A program made the translations under genes and the position numbers. A stretch of DNA of 20,238 nucleotides from the IMG/VR virus record IMGVR_UViG_3300017776_000276, positions 1 to 20,238 of that record; one strand, 5' to 3'. This document shows positions 7,658-16,549 of the stretch, one piece after another. Within the stretch, counting starts at the first letter, position 1. Every line of letters starts with the position of its first letter. The notes beneath the pieces were generated by a model, which ran no database searches, was not told where the DNA came from, and saw only the letters and a list, made by a program, of their open reading frames with translations. Origin of the DNA: a virus.

Positions 7658-10600
7658 ATGCCACAGATTAAAAACACTTTCACGGCGGGGAAGATGAACA
7701 AAGACCTTGACGAGAGATTAGTGCCTAATAACGAATATAGAAATGCATTGAATATACAAGTTTCTAATTCTGACGGCTCTAATGTTGGTGTTATTGAAAA
7801 TGTTAGAGGTAATCTTCAAAGACTTGCTGGGTCGGGTTCTGGTATTGATCATGGTAGTAGATGCGTTGGAACTATTGCAGACGAGTCAAAAGATCTTATA
7901 TATTGGTTTGTTGCATCTCCTATGTCTGGTAAAGTTGTTTATAACACAGAAGGCAATGAAGATTCAGGTGTTTTAGATTGGAGTTGTAGAAGTTGTTTGT
8001 TAGACGCTGTAGCTAACACTTGGTGGCGAGACAAAATATACCAATACAATTCTGTTTCTGAAATAATAAATCCAGTTTTTGTAGATAATTTTTTATTAAA
8101 AACATCTTTTTATCCTAGTGGTAACAATGCAAGTGGTTTAAATTTAAATACACCTGGCTCAACTGTTTTTAATGGAACTAGTAACAAGCATTTTTACACT
8201 TTAGATTTTATGCCAGGAGCTTATCGCGAGCAAGTTAGTGTTGGTATGACCGCGTATTTTTTTAATGGTAGTGCTCACAGTAACGTAGCAAACTTTTCTC
8301 AACCTGTTGGTCAATTTTCACAAGAAACTACACCAATAGTTAGAACTGTTATAAGTGTAGATAGAGATTTAAATGGTCGTACTTGTGTTATATTTGACAA
8401 GAATTTACAAGAAGAACACGACGGTCTTAATTTTGCTAATGGAAATAAACTTATAGACTCTTCTATTGCTGATTATAATTACATAGTTTTTACAAAGAAA
8501 AGACTTTTAAACTTTAACTGTGACAGTATAGTTACTGGTATAAACACACTTTATGATTTTTTATTATGGACAGACAATGATTCTGAACCTAAAAAATTAC
8601 ACGTTCCAAGAAGTGCGTTAGGTACTGATCCTAATGGAAAAAGAAGCACTAGACTTATAGTAGAGGAAAGAGGTATTGGTATTAAAGAAGATATATTAGT
8701 AAAAGAAGAAAATATATCTGTAATAAAAAAATACCCTAAAAACAAACCTTTAGTAGAAGAAAAAGTTGAATATGCTTTATTAGCTACAGCATCTTACAAT
8801 TTTACTAACCAACAAGAAATTGTTAACGGATTACCTACAAACTTGTTTTTATTAAGCGATCCTGGTGATGTAGTAAAAATACAATTTGATAACTTTCAAG
8901 GCGGAAATAATTTTATTGTAGGAGAAGAAATAAGATTTTTAGAACAATCTAGCTTATTACAATTGCCTGAAAATTTTTCTGTTAGATGTAAAGTACTAGA
9001 AAACATAAGTAATACAGTAGAAGTTTTTCCTCAACCTTTCCCACAGAGTCCACTTACAATACCACATGGCCCAAATACATACAAGTTAGAAATTTTAAGC
9101 ATATCATCTAATACTGTAATTGACCCTACAAACACGGTTAGAGAAGACTTTAATGTGCAAAGAGTTTTAGATGAAAAAAGTTTGTTTGAAAAAAACATGG
9201 CAAGATTTGGTTATAGATGGAGATACCAAGACGGTGAGTATTCTACATTTTCACCTTTTTCAAACATTGTTTTTGAGCCTGGTAAATTTAATTATGATTC
9301 TAAAAAAGCCTACAACAAGGCTATGCAAAACCAACTTATAAGATTAACTTTAAGAAACATTATAGCTAGTGATATGCCAGATGATGTTATTCAAGTTGAT
9401 ATTTTATACGTCGATTCTAACTCTCCAAATGTATATGTAGTTGATAAGTTAAGGTACAATGATTACGCACACGTTTCTATTGGTACTCAAATGTACAACC
9501 ACTGGCAATCTGATCAATACGAAATAAAATCCGATATTATATATGCAGCTGTACCAGAAAACCAATCGTTTAGATCTTGGGATAACGTTCCAAGAAAAGC
9601 ATTGGCTCAAGAAATAACTGGTAATAGACTTGTTTACGGTAATTATTTACAAAATTACACGTTAAGAAATAACTCTCCAGAAAACCTATATGAAAAACCA
9701 GTTTTAGAAACATCATTAGATGACAGGTGGAGTCCTCTCTTAATTCTCAACACTAACACTAGAGGTGGTATTACTACTACTACAATAACAACAAACAGAG
9801 TTTTATACAATGATACTTATTTTGACGAGCAAGCGATAAACAATCCAGAGTTAGATTTTCCTTTTTTACAAGCAGAACCTTTAGAGAATTTACTAGGAAA
9901 TCCATCATTAAAATCAAATAGAAAATACCAGCTAGGATTTACATATCTAGACGAATACGGTAGGGAAACACCTGTGTTTAGTAATTCAGAAGCAACTGTA
10001 GATGTAACAAAACAATACGCAGATGACTACACGTTATTAACTTCTAAAATAGTTTCTTTTCCACCTAGTTGGGCAACAGATTTTAGAGTTTATGTGAAAG
10101 AAACTTCAAATGAATATTACAATGTTGTTATGGACAGGGTTTATAGAGCTGAAGATGGTAACTTATGGTTATCGTTTCCTTCTTCTGAAAGAAATAAAAT
10201 ACAAGAAGATACATTTTTAATACTTAAAAAACCAGCTGATTCAGACACTTTAGTAGAAGATAAGGCTAGATATAAAGTGGTTTCAATAGAAAATGAAGTT
10301 CCAGATTATATAAAAACAAAACAAAAACTAGTTATAAAAGCTGTTGGTGATCAAAATCTTCTTCCAACTCCACCAATAACACATATATTTACAACAGGTG
10401 TTGGTAATACTAATTTAGACACTTTGTTGTCTCCTTTGTCTAGAACTTTTAAAATTGAAGCTACTAGATTAAGCGAAGAAACAGCTGTAAACTTGCAAGA
10501 CGCTGGTGTTAATGTATTTGATTTTAAAGTTGGAGGACAATACTCAAGAAAATACAACATCATAAACGTTACGCTTGACAATGACGAGTATACAATAACT

Positions 10601-13420
10601 TTAGATAAAATTATACATAGTAGTGAAGACTGGATGTACAGTGATGTTACAGCTGCTACATACGATGGTAAGTTACAATTATCTTTTTACAAAGAAATTA
10701 TTGATATTAAGCCAGAGTTTTTTGGAAAGTTTTTTGTTAAAATAGAAGGCGATGGAATTTCAGACCAGTATTTAAATACTAACGTAGAATCTGAAACTTT
10801 TTACGGGGTAATAACTTCTTTTAATTTTTTCTATTTTTCTGATCAAGGAAAATTTGGTATTCAAGATGGTACAACAACATTACAGTTAACTCCTAACGGC
10901 ACTACTTGGGAGTACTACCAATCAAACAACGGTTTTAATCCTCATTTAAATCAATCTGGATCTGTAATACATAGCGCGGGTACAAACATGGTTAGCGCTG
11001 AAACATCTACAGATAGCTCGAAGGATTGGGACGATGTGTTTGATTTAATAGGCCCTCAATTTGTTAGTGGACAACCATCAAGCGGTTGGTTTGTAGATGA
11101 AGTTTTTTATGCCGGAGTTCACCCAAGTGGTAATCACCCTAATATACATAATCCAAACAACGTGAACGCTACAGATGGTAATTTTAACTACGGTAGGGGT
11201 ATATTTAACGATGCAGGTCAAGATTATATAGAATTATCTTTTGGTCAAATAAAACCTGACTCTGGTGTAAATGGTAGTGCTTTTGCAGGTCCTAGTGGAG
11301 AAGAAATAAACTATGCTGATTTTAACGAAGCTTTTATATGGGAAGTTGGTAGTAGTCAAAATCCTGACCATGCAGATCAAAACTCTGTGACAAAAAATTT
11401 AATACCTGGTAGTAAATTTAGATTTTTAGGTGATCAATACTCTACAATATACACTATATCAGATAATGTTAGTATACAAAAAATTAGAAGATATAACCAT
11501 ACTGAGTGGGGTGAAGTAAAATATAGATTTGACCAATGGGTTGCAGATGGTAAACCTAACCCAGCACCGGGTAATTCAAATGAAAAATACCAAGAAGTGT
11601 GGAATAGATTTTCTTCTGCGAACAATAGAAGGTTAACGTATGTAATTCCTATTGATAAAGATATACTTGGTCCTAATGGTACTTTAATAAATGGAGATCC
11701 TGTAACAGATCCAGATAAAGCAAACTCAGCAACACAAGTATCTACGCCGCAAACAATACAGTTTATAGAACAAAGAAAAGATGAAGAAGCTGATATAATA
11801 TCAAGTAGCAACCCAGTTATATTTGAAACAGAACCAAAAGAAAATATTGATTTAAATATATTTTACCAAGCATCAGATTCTTATCCAACAAAATTAACTA
11901 TTGAAACAGCTGAGCAGTGGGTTCCTTTAGGTAGTGTTGTTACATGTAAGTCACATCCTTACGTTGTTAGCGCAACAAGTATAACATTTGTCACTGGTTG
12001 GGAAATAAATAACTATGGTGAGTTAATGATTAAGTTTAACCAGCCTTTAGATATTTTAGGTATGGGTAGACTAGACGTTACTGATCAACAAACTTTAATA
12101 TTAAGATTTGTTAGACCAGACAATTCATTTACAACTCTTAGAGGTGCTTGGATAAATCCTGTTACAGTTCCAGAATTTGCATCTGTTACTCCAAGTTTAG
12201 AAATAGGTAATCAAACTAACTATGTAACAAGTAATATGCCTTGGACAGAAACCGCTTATCAAGTTAGTAGTTCTAACGTGGCCGCTAATAAAATAGGCAT
12301 ATCCTGGTACAATACATTTTCATATGGTAATGGTGTTGAGTCTGATAGAATAAGAGATATTTTTAACGAAAAGAAACTAAGCAAAGGTGTTAAGGTTTCT
12401 ACAACTATTGATGAGCCATACGAAGAAGAAAGAAGAAGTAGTGGTTTAATATATTCCGGTATATATAATAGTAATAGTGGTGTAAATGATTTAAATCAAT
12501 TTATACAAGCAGAAAAAATAACTAAAGATTTAAATCCTACTTACGGAAGTATACAAAAATTGTTTTCAAGACAAACAGATTTAATATCTTTTTGTGAAGA
12601 CAGAGTTGTAAGAATAGCAGCAAACAAAGACGCAATATTTAATGCTGATGGTAATCCTCAGTTAATAGCAACAAACAATGTTCTTGGGCAAACAATGCCT
12701 TTTAGTGGTGATTTTGGAATCTCAACAAACCCAGAGTCTTTTGCTAAAGAAAGTTATAGGGCTTATTTTACAGACGCTAAAAATGGAACAGTACTTAGAT
12801 TATCTAAAGATGGTTTAACACCTATATCAGATTATGGTATGAAAGACTATTTTATCGATGTTTTAAAGAATAGCAATGAATACAGGATAATAGGTAGTTA
12901 TGATGATAAGAAAAACTTGTATAATCTGTCTATAAACAAAGATCAGTGCTCTTTACTTCAAGTTAGTTATGGAGATGAACAATCAACTGTTAGTTATTCT
13001 GAAAAAAATAGAGGTTGGGAAAGTTTTAAAAGCTTTGAACCAGAGCAAGGTGTAAGTCTTTCTGGTGAGTATTACACATATAAACATGGTTATTTATACA
13101 AGCACCATTCACCAGTTGTTGATAGAAATTCTTTTTATGGTCAACCTGGAGTTTCATCTGTAACGTTTTTATTTAACGCTTCACCAGGTGTTGTAAAGTC
13201 TTTTAATACTTTAAATTACGAGGGTACAGAGGCGAGTGTTGTTCAAGAAACTGCACACCCAGTAGTTCAGTCAAATTCAAATAGAGGTTTTTACAATTTA
13301 ACTGGAATAGATGGTTGGATTGTTTCAGATATAAAAACAAACAAACAAGATGGTGATGTTCAAGAGTTTATAGAAAAAGAAGGTAAATGGTTTAATTATA
13401 TAAAGGGTAAGAAATTATGA
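7658..13420 (+). CDS. Giant tail stabilisation ('muzzle'-type) protein
   Basis: At 1920 residues this is the largest gene here. Its N-terminus (residues 3-33: QIKNTFTAGKMNKDLDERLV, PNNEYRNALNI) is a strong hallmark of the stabilisation proteins of crAss-like and marine flavophages. Further conserved-looking segments are GYRWRYQDGEYSTFSPFSNI (518-537), KYQLGFTYLDEYGRETPVFS (756-775), KLFSRQTDLISFCEDRV (1634-1650), GVSLSGEYYTYKHGYLYKHH (1798-1817) and the end WFNYIKGKKL (1911-1920). Most of the length looks beta-rich, with many Asn, Asp, Ser and Thr and no transmembrane segment. In the known family it forms the distal part of the short tail. The start is supported by the conserved N-terminus. 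The end overlaps the next gene by ATGA, suggesting translational coupling. The middle region, about 1000-1600, I cannot assign and may carry lineage-specific insertions. Confidence 0.75.
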   Translation: MPQIKNTFTAGKMNKDLDERLVPNNEYRNALNIQVSNSDGSNVGVIENVRGNLQRLAGSGSGIDHGSRCVGTIADESKDLIYWFVASPMSGKVVYNTEGNEDSGVLDWSCRSCLLDAVANTWWRDKIYQYNSVSEIINPVFVDNFLLKTSFYPSGNNASGLNLNTPGSTVFNGTSNKHFYTLDFMPGAYREQVSVGMTAYFFNGSAHSNVANFSQPVGQFSQETTPIVRTVISVDRDLNGRTCVIFDKNLQEEHDGLNFANGNKLIDSSIADYNYIVFTKKRLLNFNCDSIVTGINTLYDFLLWTDNDSEPKKLHVPRSALGTDPNGKRSTRLIVEERGIGIKEDILVKEENISVIKKYPKNKPLVEEKVEYALLATASYNFTNQQEIVNGLPTNLFLLSDPGDVVKIQFDNFQGGNNFIVGEEIRFLEQSSLLQLPENFSVRCKVLENISNTVEVFPQPFPQSPLTIPHGPNTYKLEILSISSNTVIDPTNTVREDFNVQRVLDEKSLFEKNMARFGYRWRYQDGEYSTFSPFSNIVFEPGKFNYDSKKAYNKAMQNQLIRLTLRNIIASDMPDDVIQVDILYVDSNSPNVYVVDKLRYNDYAHVSIGTQMYNHWQSDQYEIKSDIIYAAVPENQSFRSWDNVPRKALAQEITGNRLVYGNYLQNYTLRNNSPENLYEKPVLETSLDDRWSPLLILNTNTRGGITTTTITTNRVLYNDTYFDEQAINNPELDFPFLQAEPLENLLGNPSLKSNRKYQLGFTYLDEYGRETPVFSNSEATVDVTKQYADDYTLLTSKIVSFPPSWATDFRVYVKETSNEYYNVVMDRVYRAEDGNLWLSFPSSERNKIQEDTFLILKKPADSDTLVEDKARYKVVSIENEVPDYIKTKQKLVIKAVGDQNLLPTPPITHIFTTGVGNTNLDTLLSPLSRTFKIEATRLSEETAVNLQDAGVNVFDFKVGGQYSRKYNIINVTLDNDEYTITLDKIIHSSEDWMYSDVTAATYDGKLQLSFYKEIIDIKPEFFGKFFVKIEGDGISDQYLNTNVESETFYGVITSFNFFYFSDQGKFGIQDGTTTLQLTPNGTTWEYYQSNNGFNPHLNQSGSVIHSAGTNMVSAETSTDSSKDWDDVFDLIGPQFVSGQPSSGWFVDEVFYAGVHPSGNHPNIHNPNNVNATDGNFNYGRGIFNDAGQDYIELSFGQIKPDSGVNGSAFAGPSGEEINYADFNEAFIWEVGSSQNPDHADQNSVTKNLIPGSKFRFLGDQYSTIYTISDNVSIQKIRRYNHTEWGEVKYRFDQWVADGKPNPAPGNSNEKYQEVWNRFSSANNRRLTYVIPIDKDILGPNGTLINGDPVTDPDKANSATQVSTPQTIQFIEQRKDEEADIISSSNPVIFETEPKENIDLNIFYQASDSYPTKLTIETAEQWVPLGSVVTCKSHPYVVSATSITFVTGWEINNYGELMIKFNQPLDILGMGRLDVTDQQTLILRFVRPDNSFTTLRGAWINPVTVPEFASVTPSLEIGNQTNYVTSNMPWTETAYQVSSSNVAANKIGISWYNTFSYGNGVESDRIRDIFNEKKLSKGVKVSTTIDEPYEEERRSSGLIYSGIYNSNSGVNDLNQFIQAEKITKDLNPTYGSIQKLFSRQTDLISFCEDRVVRIAANKDAIFNADGNPQLIATNNVLGQTMPFSGDFGISTNPESFAKESYRAYFTDAKNGTVLRLSKDGLTPISDYGMKDYFIDVLKNSNEYRIIGSYDDKKNLYNLSINKDQCSLLQVSYGDEQSTVSYSEKNRGWESFKSFEPEQGVSLSGEYYTYKHGYLYKHHSPVVDRNSFYGQPGVSSVTFLFNASPGVVKSFNTLNYEGTEASVVQETAHPVVQSNSNRGFYNLTGIDGWIVSDIKTNKQDGDVQEFIEKEGKWFNYIKGKKL

Positions 13421-16400
13421 CAATAACAGCAGGAGATTTAGATTCTAGTGCGTTTAACATACAAGGTGTTGGCTTTGCCACTGGCTTACAACCACCACTA
13501 GTTGGTTGTAGAGATTCAGCCGCGGATAATTTTAATATAGATACTGGAGGTGTTTACGGAGCTGTTGGTGCAGTTGTTATATTTAATACACACTCTAACC
13601 CAGGTGATCCTAACGAGTGTTTATACACTGGCTGTATGGATCCAAACTCATCATCATTTTTCTCCACAGTATACAATGGTAACACATACTATGCGACAAC
13701 ACCAGGATCTTGTGATTACGAAGGTTGTAACGATTCTTTAGCGTATAATTTTAATACAACTTGTAGTGGTTATGTTTTGCCTTTAGGAACTTCAATAACA
13801 ATAACAAACAATGGGTGTTGTACATATCCTGATTCTTGGGATTGCGATACTGTTAACGGTGGTTGTACTACAGTTTCAGGTGGTACTGGTACTTATGTTG
13901 TTTGTAGCGATTTTTACGATCCTACAGCGCAAGCTAATACTCCTGCTGGTTGTTATGCAACACCTATAGATGCTATGGCAGCCGCGTGTACAAGTGGTGC
14001 TTGCCCAGCTTGTGGTTCAAGTTCAGTTCAAGGTTGTACTGATGACTGTTCTCCAAATTACGATCCATTAGCAACTTGTGATGATGGAAGTTGCACTACA
14101 GTTGTTTATGGGTGCATGGATGATGGTAGAATGGCTGCTGGGCAGGTAAACAGTAGTAGTAATTCAATATGGCCATCAAACGCTTGTCTTGGAGCTACGT
14201 GTAATGGCTATGATTCTTACGATTCTACTTGGAGCTATATAGATCTTACCGGTATAGAACTCAACATTAATTTAGGTGATGATATTATCGCTGATAATTA
14301 TAATGCTATCGCAACCCACATGGATTGTAGTTGTGAATACCACGGTTGTACAGATTCTCAAGCAATAAACTATGAGTCGTTTTACACTCACGAAGATGGT
14401 TCTTGTATTTATGCTGGTTGTACCGATCCAACATCTGTAAATGGAGTTACAACATACAACCATCCAAACCCAACTACTTTTTATACAAATCCTATTGATG
14501 CTACAATTGATGATGGAAGTTGTGTTGTTTTTGGTTGTAATCCTATTGATACCCCTAACGTTGCACCTTGGAATGGAAATCCTATAAAAGAAACCATGAT
14601 TAATGACAATGCTTTTGAAAAAGCTATTGAATCTTGGAACGAAGGTAGTTTAAATACTCAAATGGCTGGCCTTTACTATGGGCATGCTGGTAATTTTGAC
14701 GATACAATAAGTCCTTTAGCTCAACCTGGAACTCCAAGTTGTGGTATACCTTCTACTTTTGCAAATAATTTAAACAATATTGTTGATTATGGTAATGGAT
14801 TAACGGGAACTTGTACAGTAACTGAATACTTATCACACATGGCTTGGGAAGATAATACCGGCTCGTATGTTTACGATGGATTAAGCTGTACGCAAGGTTT
14901 TGCAAATGCATGGGGGCCTTTTGACGATAGGTATTGGACTGCTAGTGGTGGGCATAATGATGGTTTTTATTTAAAAAGATTTGGATTTCCACCATTAACT
15001 AATCCTTCTCACAAAACAATGATGTCTCCTATTGGTCAAGACATAACTGATCTTTCTGGTATTCAAGACTTTGCATTAAACCCAGCGTTTAAAAGACTTG
15101 TTATACATAACCAATATATAACTAGTTTTATTCACTCTGAAACTGATCCTGCAAGTCCTTACCACGGGTTAGACATGTTAGACACTTTATTTCAACACGC
15201 GCCAAACTTTGATTTTTTATCTTTAAAATCTTGCTCGATTGGAGGCTCAGGAGAAGTTTTAGATTTAACAAACTGGACTAACTGTAAAGTCGTAGAACTT
15301 GTTGACCTTGGTTACGATGAGGTTAATATAAACCATATAGATAATCCTAATTGTCACTCTATATTTATTGTTAATGACTTAGCTCCTGGAAACAATAATG
15401 GAAATTTAGGTAGTAGTTCTAGCTTGAGAAATGAAAGAGCTGCTGGACACGCAAGTCAAGGTTTTACCGGTTACAGCAGAGATCTTAATATAAACTGGAA
15501 TTCTCACACCCCCGGCACTATACCAACACCTACAACGGCGGATGCAGACGAAAGTTATAGGCAAGTTGAAACCTGCGGTTATGGTTACAATAAAAGCGGG
15601 CTAAATAGTATTTCAGGTGCTTTAGTAGGTAAAATGTATTATAATGTTGACGACAGTATTGGTGCAAACTTTCCGCCTCAAGGACCAGGTTTTACCGGTT
15701 GGGATCTTAACAATGGTTTTACCACTGGTCCAGCTGATCGTTTTGTGCCTCAATACAAGTTAGCTCCAATTGTTCAAAGTGGGCAAAATTATGGCCAGAG
15801 AAATGGTAACAACTTAATAAACACAAGAAGAGGTAGTACCAATGCTTTTCCTGACCAAGTGCATCCTGCTGGACTAGGCTCTAACCGAGGACATAGCACA
15901 AATAACTACCAGCTAATGTGGAATTATCAAGGAAATATTCATGGTATGACACTCGGTAGCCAGCTGTTAACACCAGGTGGTGAATACCACAATGGTTTTG
16001 GTTGGATTGATCACCCTTCTACATTAAGGTTAGGTGGTAATCCGCACGACTCGCCAGTAGGATTATGGTATGGGCCTGGAACTGCATTTCCAAATTACTC
16101 ACCGCCAGACCCTAATAGAACAATAGATCTTCAATTAGCTTACCCTAAAACTGAGGAAACAAATTTTGCAAAACTAGGTACTATATCGCAAAGTCAATTA
16201 ATTTTAATTAATTTAAAAAACTTAAGACATGTTTGGTTAGGGCCAGATTGGGACCCTCAATACGCCATGAATACTCCAAACGTGCAACCAGCAGGTGCAA
16301 ATTTTGGAGTTCCTCAAGTTAATCCAAAACGAGCACATTATAGAGGTTTTTCAATAAAAGGGTGTGGTAATGGCCAACCAGTTTATGTTCATACTGATGG

Positions 16401-16539
16401 TAGAGCAATGGAGTTTAAAAAAAGATATGGAACAAACGATCAAACCGCTTTAAATCAATTTGGGGAGCCTATATGGACACCAGAAGCTGAAACTTTCTTT
16501 TTAATGTATTTTGATAGCAACGTAGTGTTTGTTGATTAA
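13417..16539 (+). CDS. Cys-rich, LRR-like adhesin / receptor-binding candidate
   Basis: This 1040-residue protein is in two parts. Residues 30-374 hold 29 cysteines in imperfect units that open GC[TMNR]D and close with DDGSC or EDGSC, for example GCTDDCSPNYDPLATCDDG at 206-224. Such units are common in secreted flavobacterial surface proteins. Only 8 cysteines occur in the other 666 residues. Residues 394-410 (MINDNAFEKAIESWNEG) and 543-570 (ITDLSGIQDF, then KRLVIHNQYITS) resemble the start and first repeat of flavobacterial leucine-rich-repeat proteins; LRR-like strands continue to about 655 (FDFLSLKSCSIGG, VVELVDLGYDEVNINH). Residues 680-1040 are Gly/Asn/Pro-rich and unrecognised. There is no signal peptide, as expected for a virion protein. 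It follows the muzzle gene with a 4-base overlap. A host-binding role is inferred from architecture and position. Confidence 0.6.
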   Translation: MTITAGDLDSSAFNIQGVGFATGLQPPLVGCRDSAADNFNIDTGGVYGAVGAVVIFNTHSNPGDPNECLYTGCMDPNSSSFFSTVYNGNTYYATTPGSCDYEGCNDSLAYNFNTTCSGYVLPLGTSITITNNGCCTYPDSWDCDTVNGGCTTVSGGTGTYVVCSDFYDPTAQANTPAGCYATPIDAMAAACTSGACPACGSSSVQGCTDDCSPNYDPLATCDDGSCTTVVYGCMDDGRMAAGQVNSSSNSIWPSNACLGATCNGYDSYDSTWSYIDLTGIELNINLGDDIIADNYNAIATHMDCSCEYHGCTDSQAINYESFYTHEDGSCIYAGCTDPTSVNGVTTYNHPNPTTFYTNPIDATIDDGSCVVFGCNPIDTPNVAPWNGNPIKETMINDNAFEKAIESWNEGSLNTQMAGLYYGHAGNFDDTISPLAQPGTPSCGIPSTFANNLNNIVDYGNGLTGTCTVTEYLSHMAWEDNTGSYVYDGLSCTQGFANAWGPFDDRYWTASGGHNDGFYLKRFGFPPLTNPSHKTMMSPIGQDITDLSGIQDFALNPAFKRLVIHNQYITSFIHSETDPASPYHGLDMLDTLFQHAPNFDFLSLKSCSIGGSGEVLDLTNWTNCKVVELVDLGYDEVNINHIDNPNCHSIFIVNDLAPGNNNGNLGSSSSLRNERAAGHASQGFTGYSRDLNINWNSHTPGTIPTPTTADADESYRQVETCGYGYNKSGLNSISGALVGKMYYNVDDSIGANFPPQGPGFTGWDLNNGFTTGPADRFVPQYKLAPIVQSGQNYGQRNGNNLINTRRGSTNAFPDQVHPAGLGSNRGHSTNNYQLMWNYQGNIHGMTLGSQLLTPGGEYHNGFGWIDHPSTLRLGGNPHDSPVGLWYGPGTAFPNYSPPDPNRTIDLQLAYPKTEETNFAKLGTISQSQLILINLKNLRHVWLGPDWDPQYAMNTPNVQPAGANFGVPQVNPKRAHYRGFSIKGCGNGQPVYVHTDGRAMEFKKRYGTNDQTALNQFGEPIWTPEAETFFLMYFDSNVVFVD
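13504..14538 (+). repeat. Degenerate Cys repeats (GCxD...DDGSC)
   Basis: These are protein-level repeats in residues 30-374 of the adhesin candidate. Openings GC[TMNR]D or GCN occur at residues 30, 72, 103, 206, 232, 310, 334 and 373. Closings of the DGSC type occur at 223-226, 327-330 and 366-369, with a shorter GSCD at 97-100. Spacing is irregular, so this is a diverged array, not a recent tandem expansion. At DNA level GATGATGGAAGTTG recurs exactly at 14080 and again near 14507. Confidence 0.75.
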
Positions 16540-16549
16540 TAAAAATTAT

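Noticed and set aside
15780-16539. Possible variable region of a diversity-generating retroelement at the 3' end of the adhesin gene
   Set aside because: I see no clustered AAC-type codons in a lectin-like frame, no nearby template repeat and no reverse transcriptase in the window.
16529-16549. TTG start for the 428-residue gene, giving seven extra residues
   Set aside because: It would overlap the end of the upstream gene, and the ATG at 16550 has the same TAATAA plus A/T leader found before other genes here.
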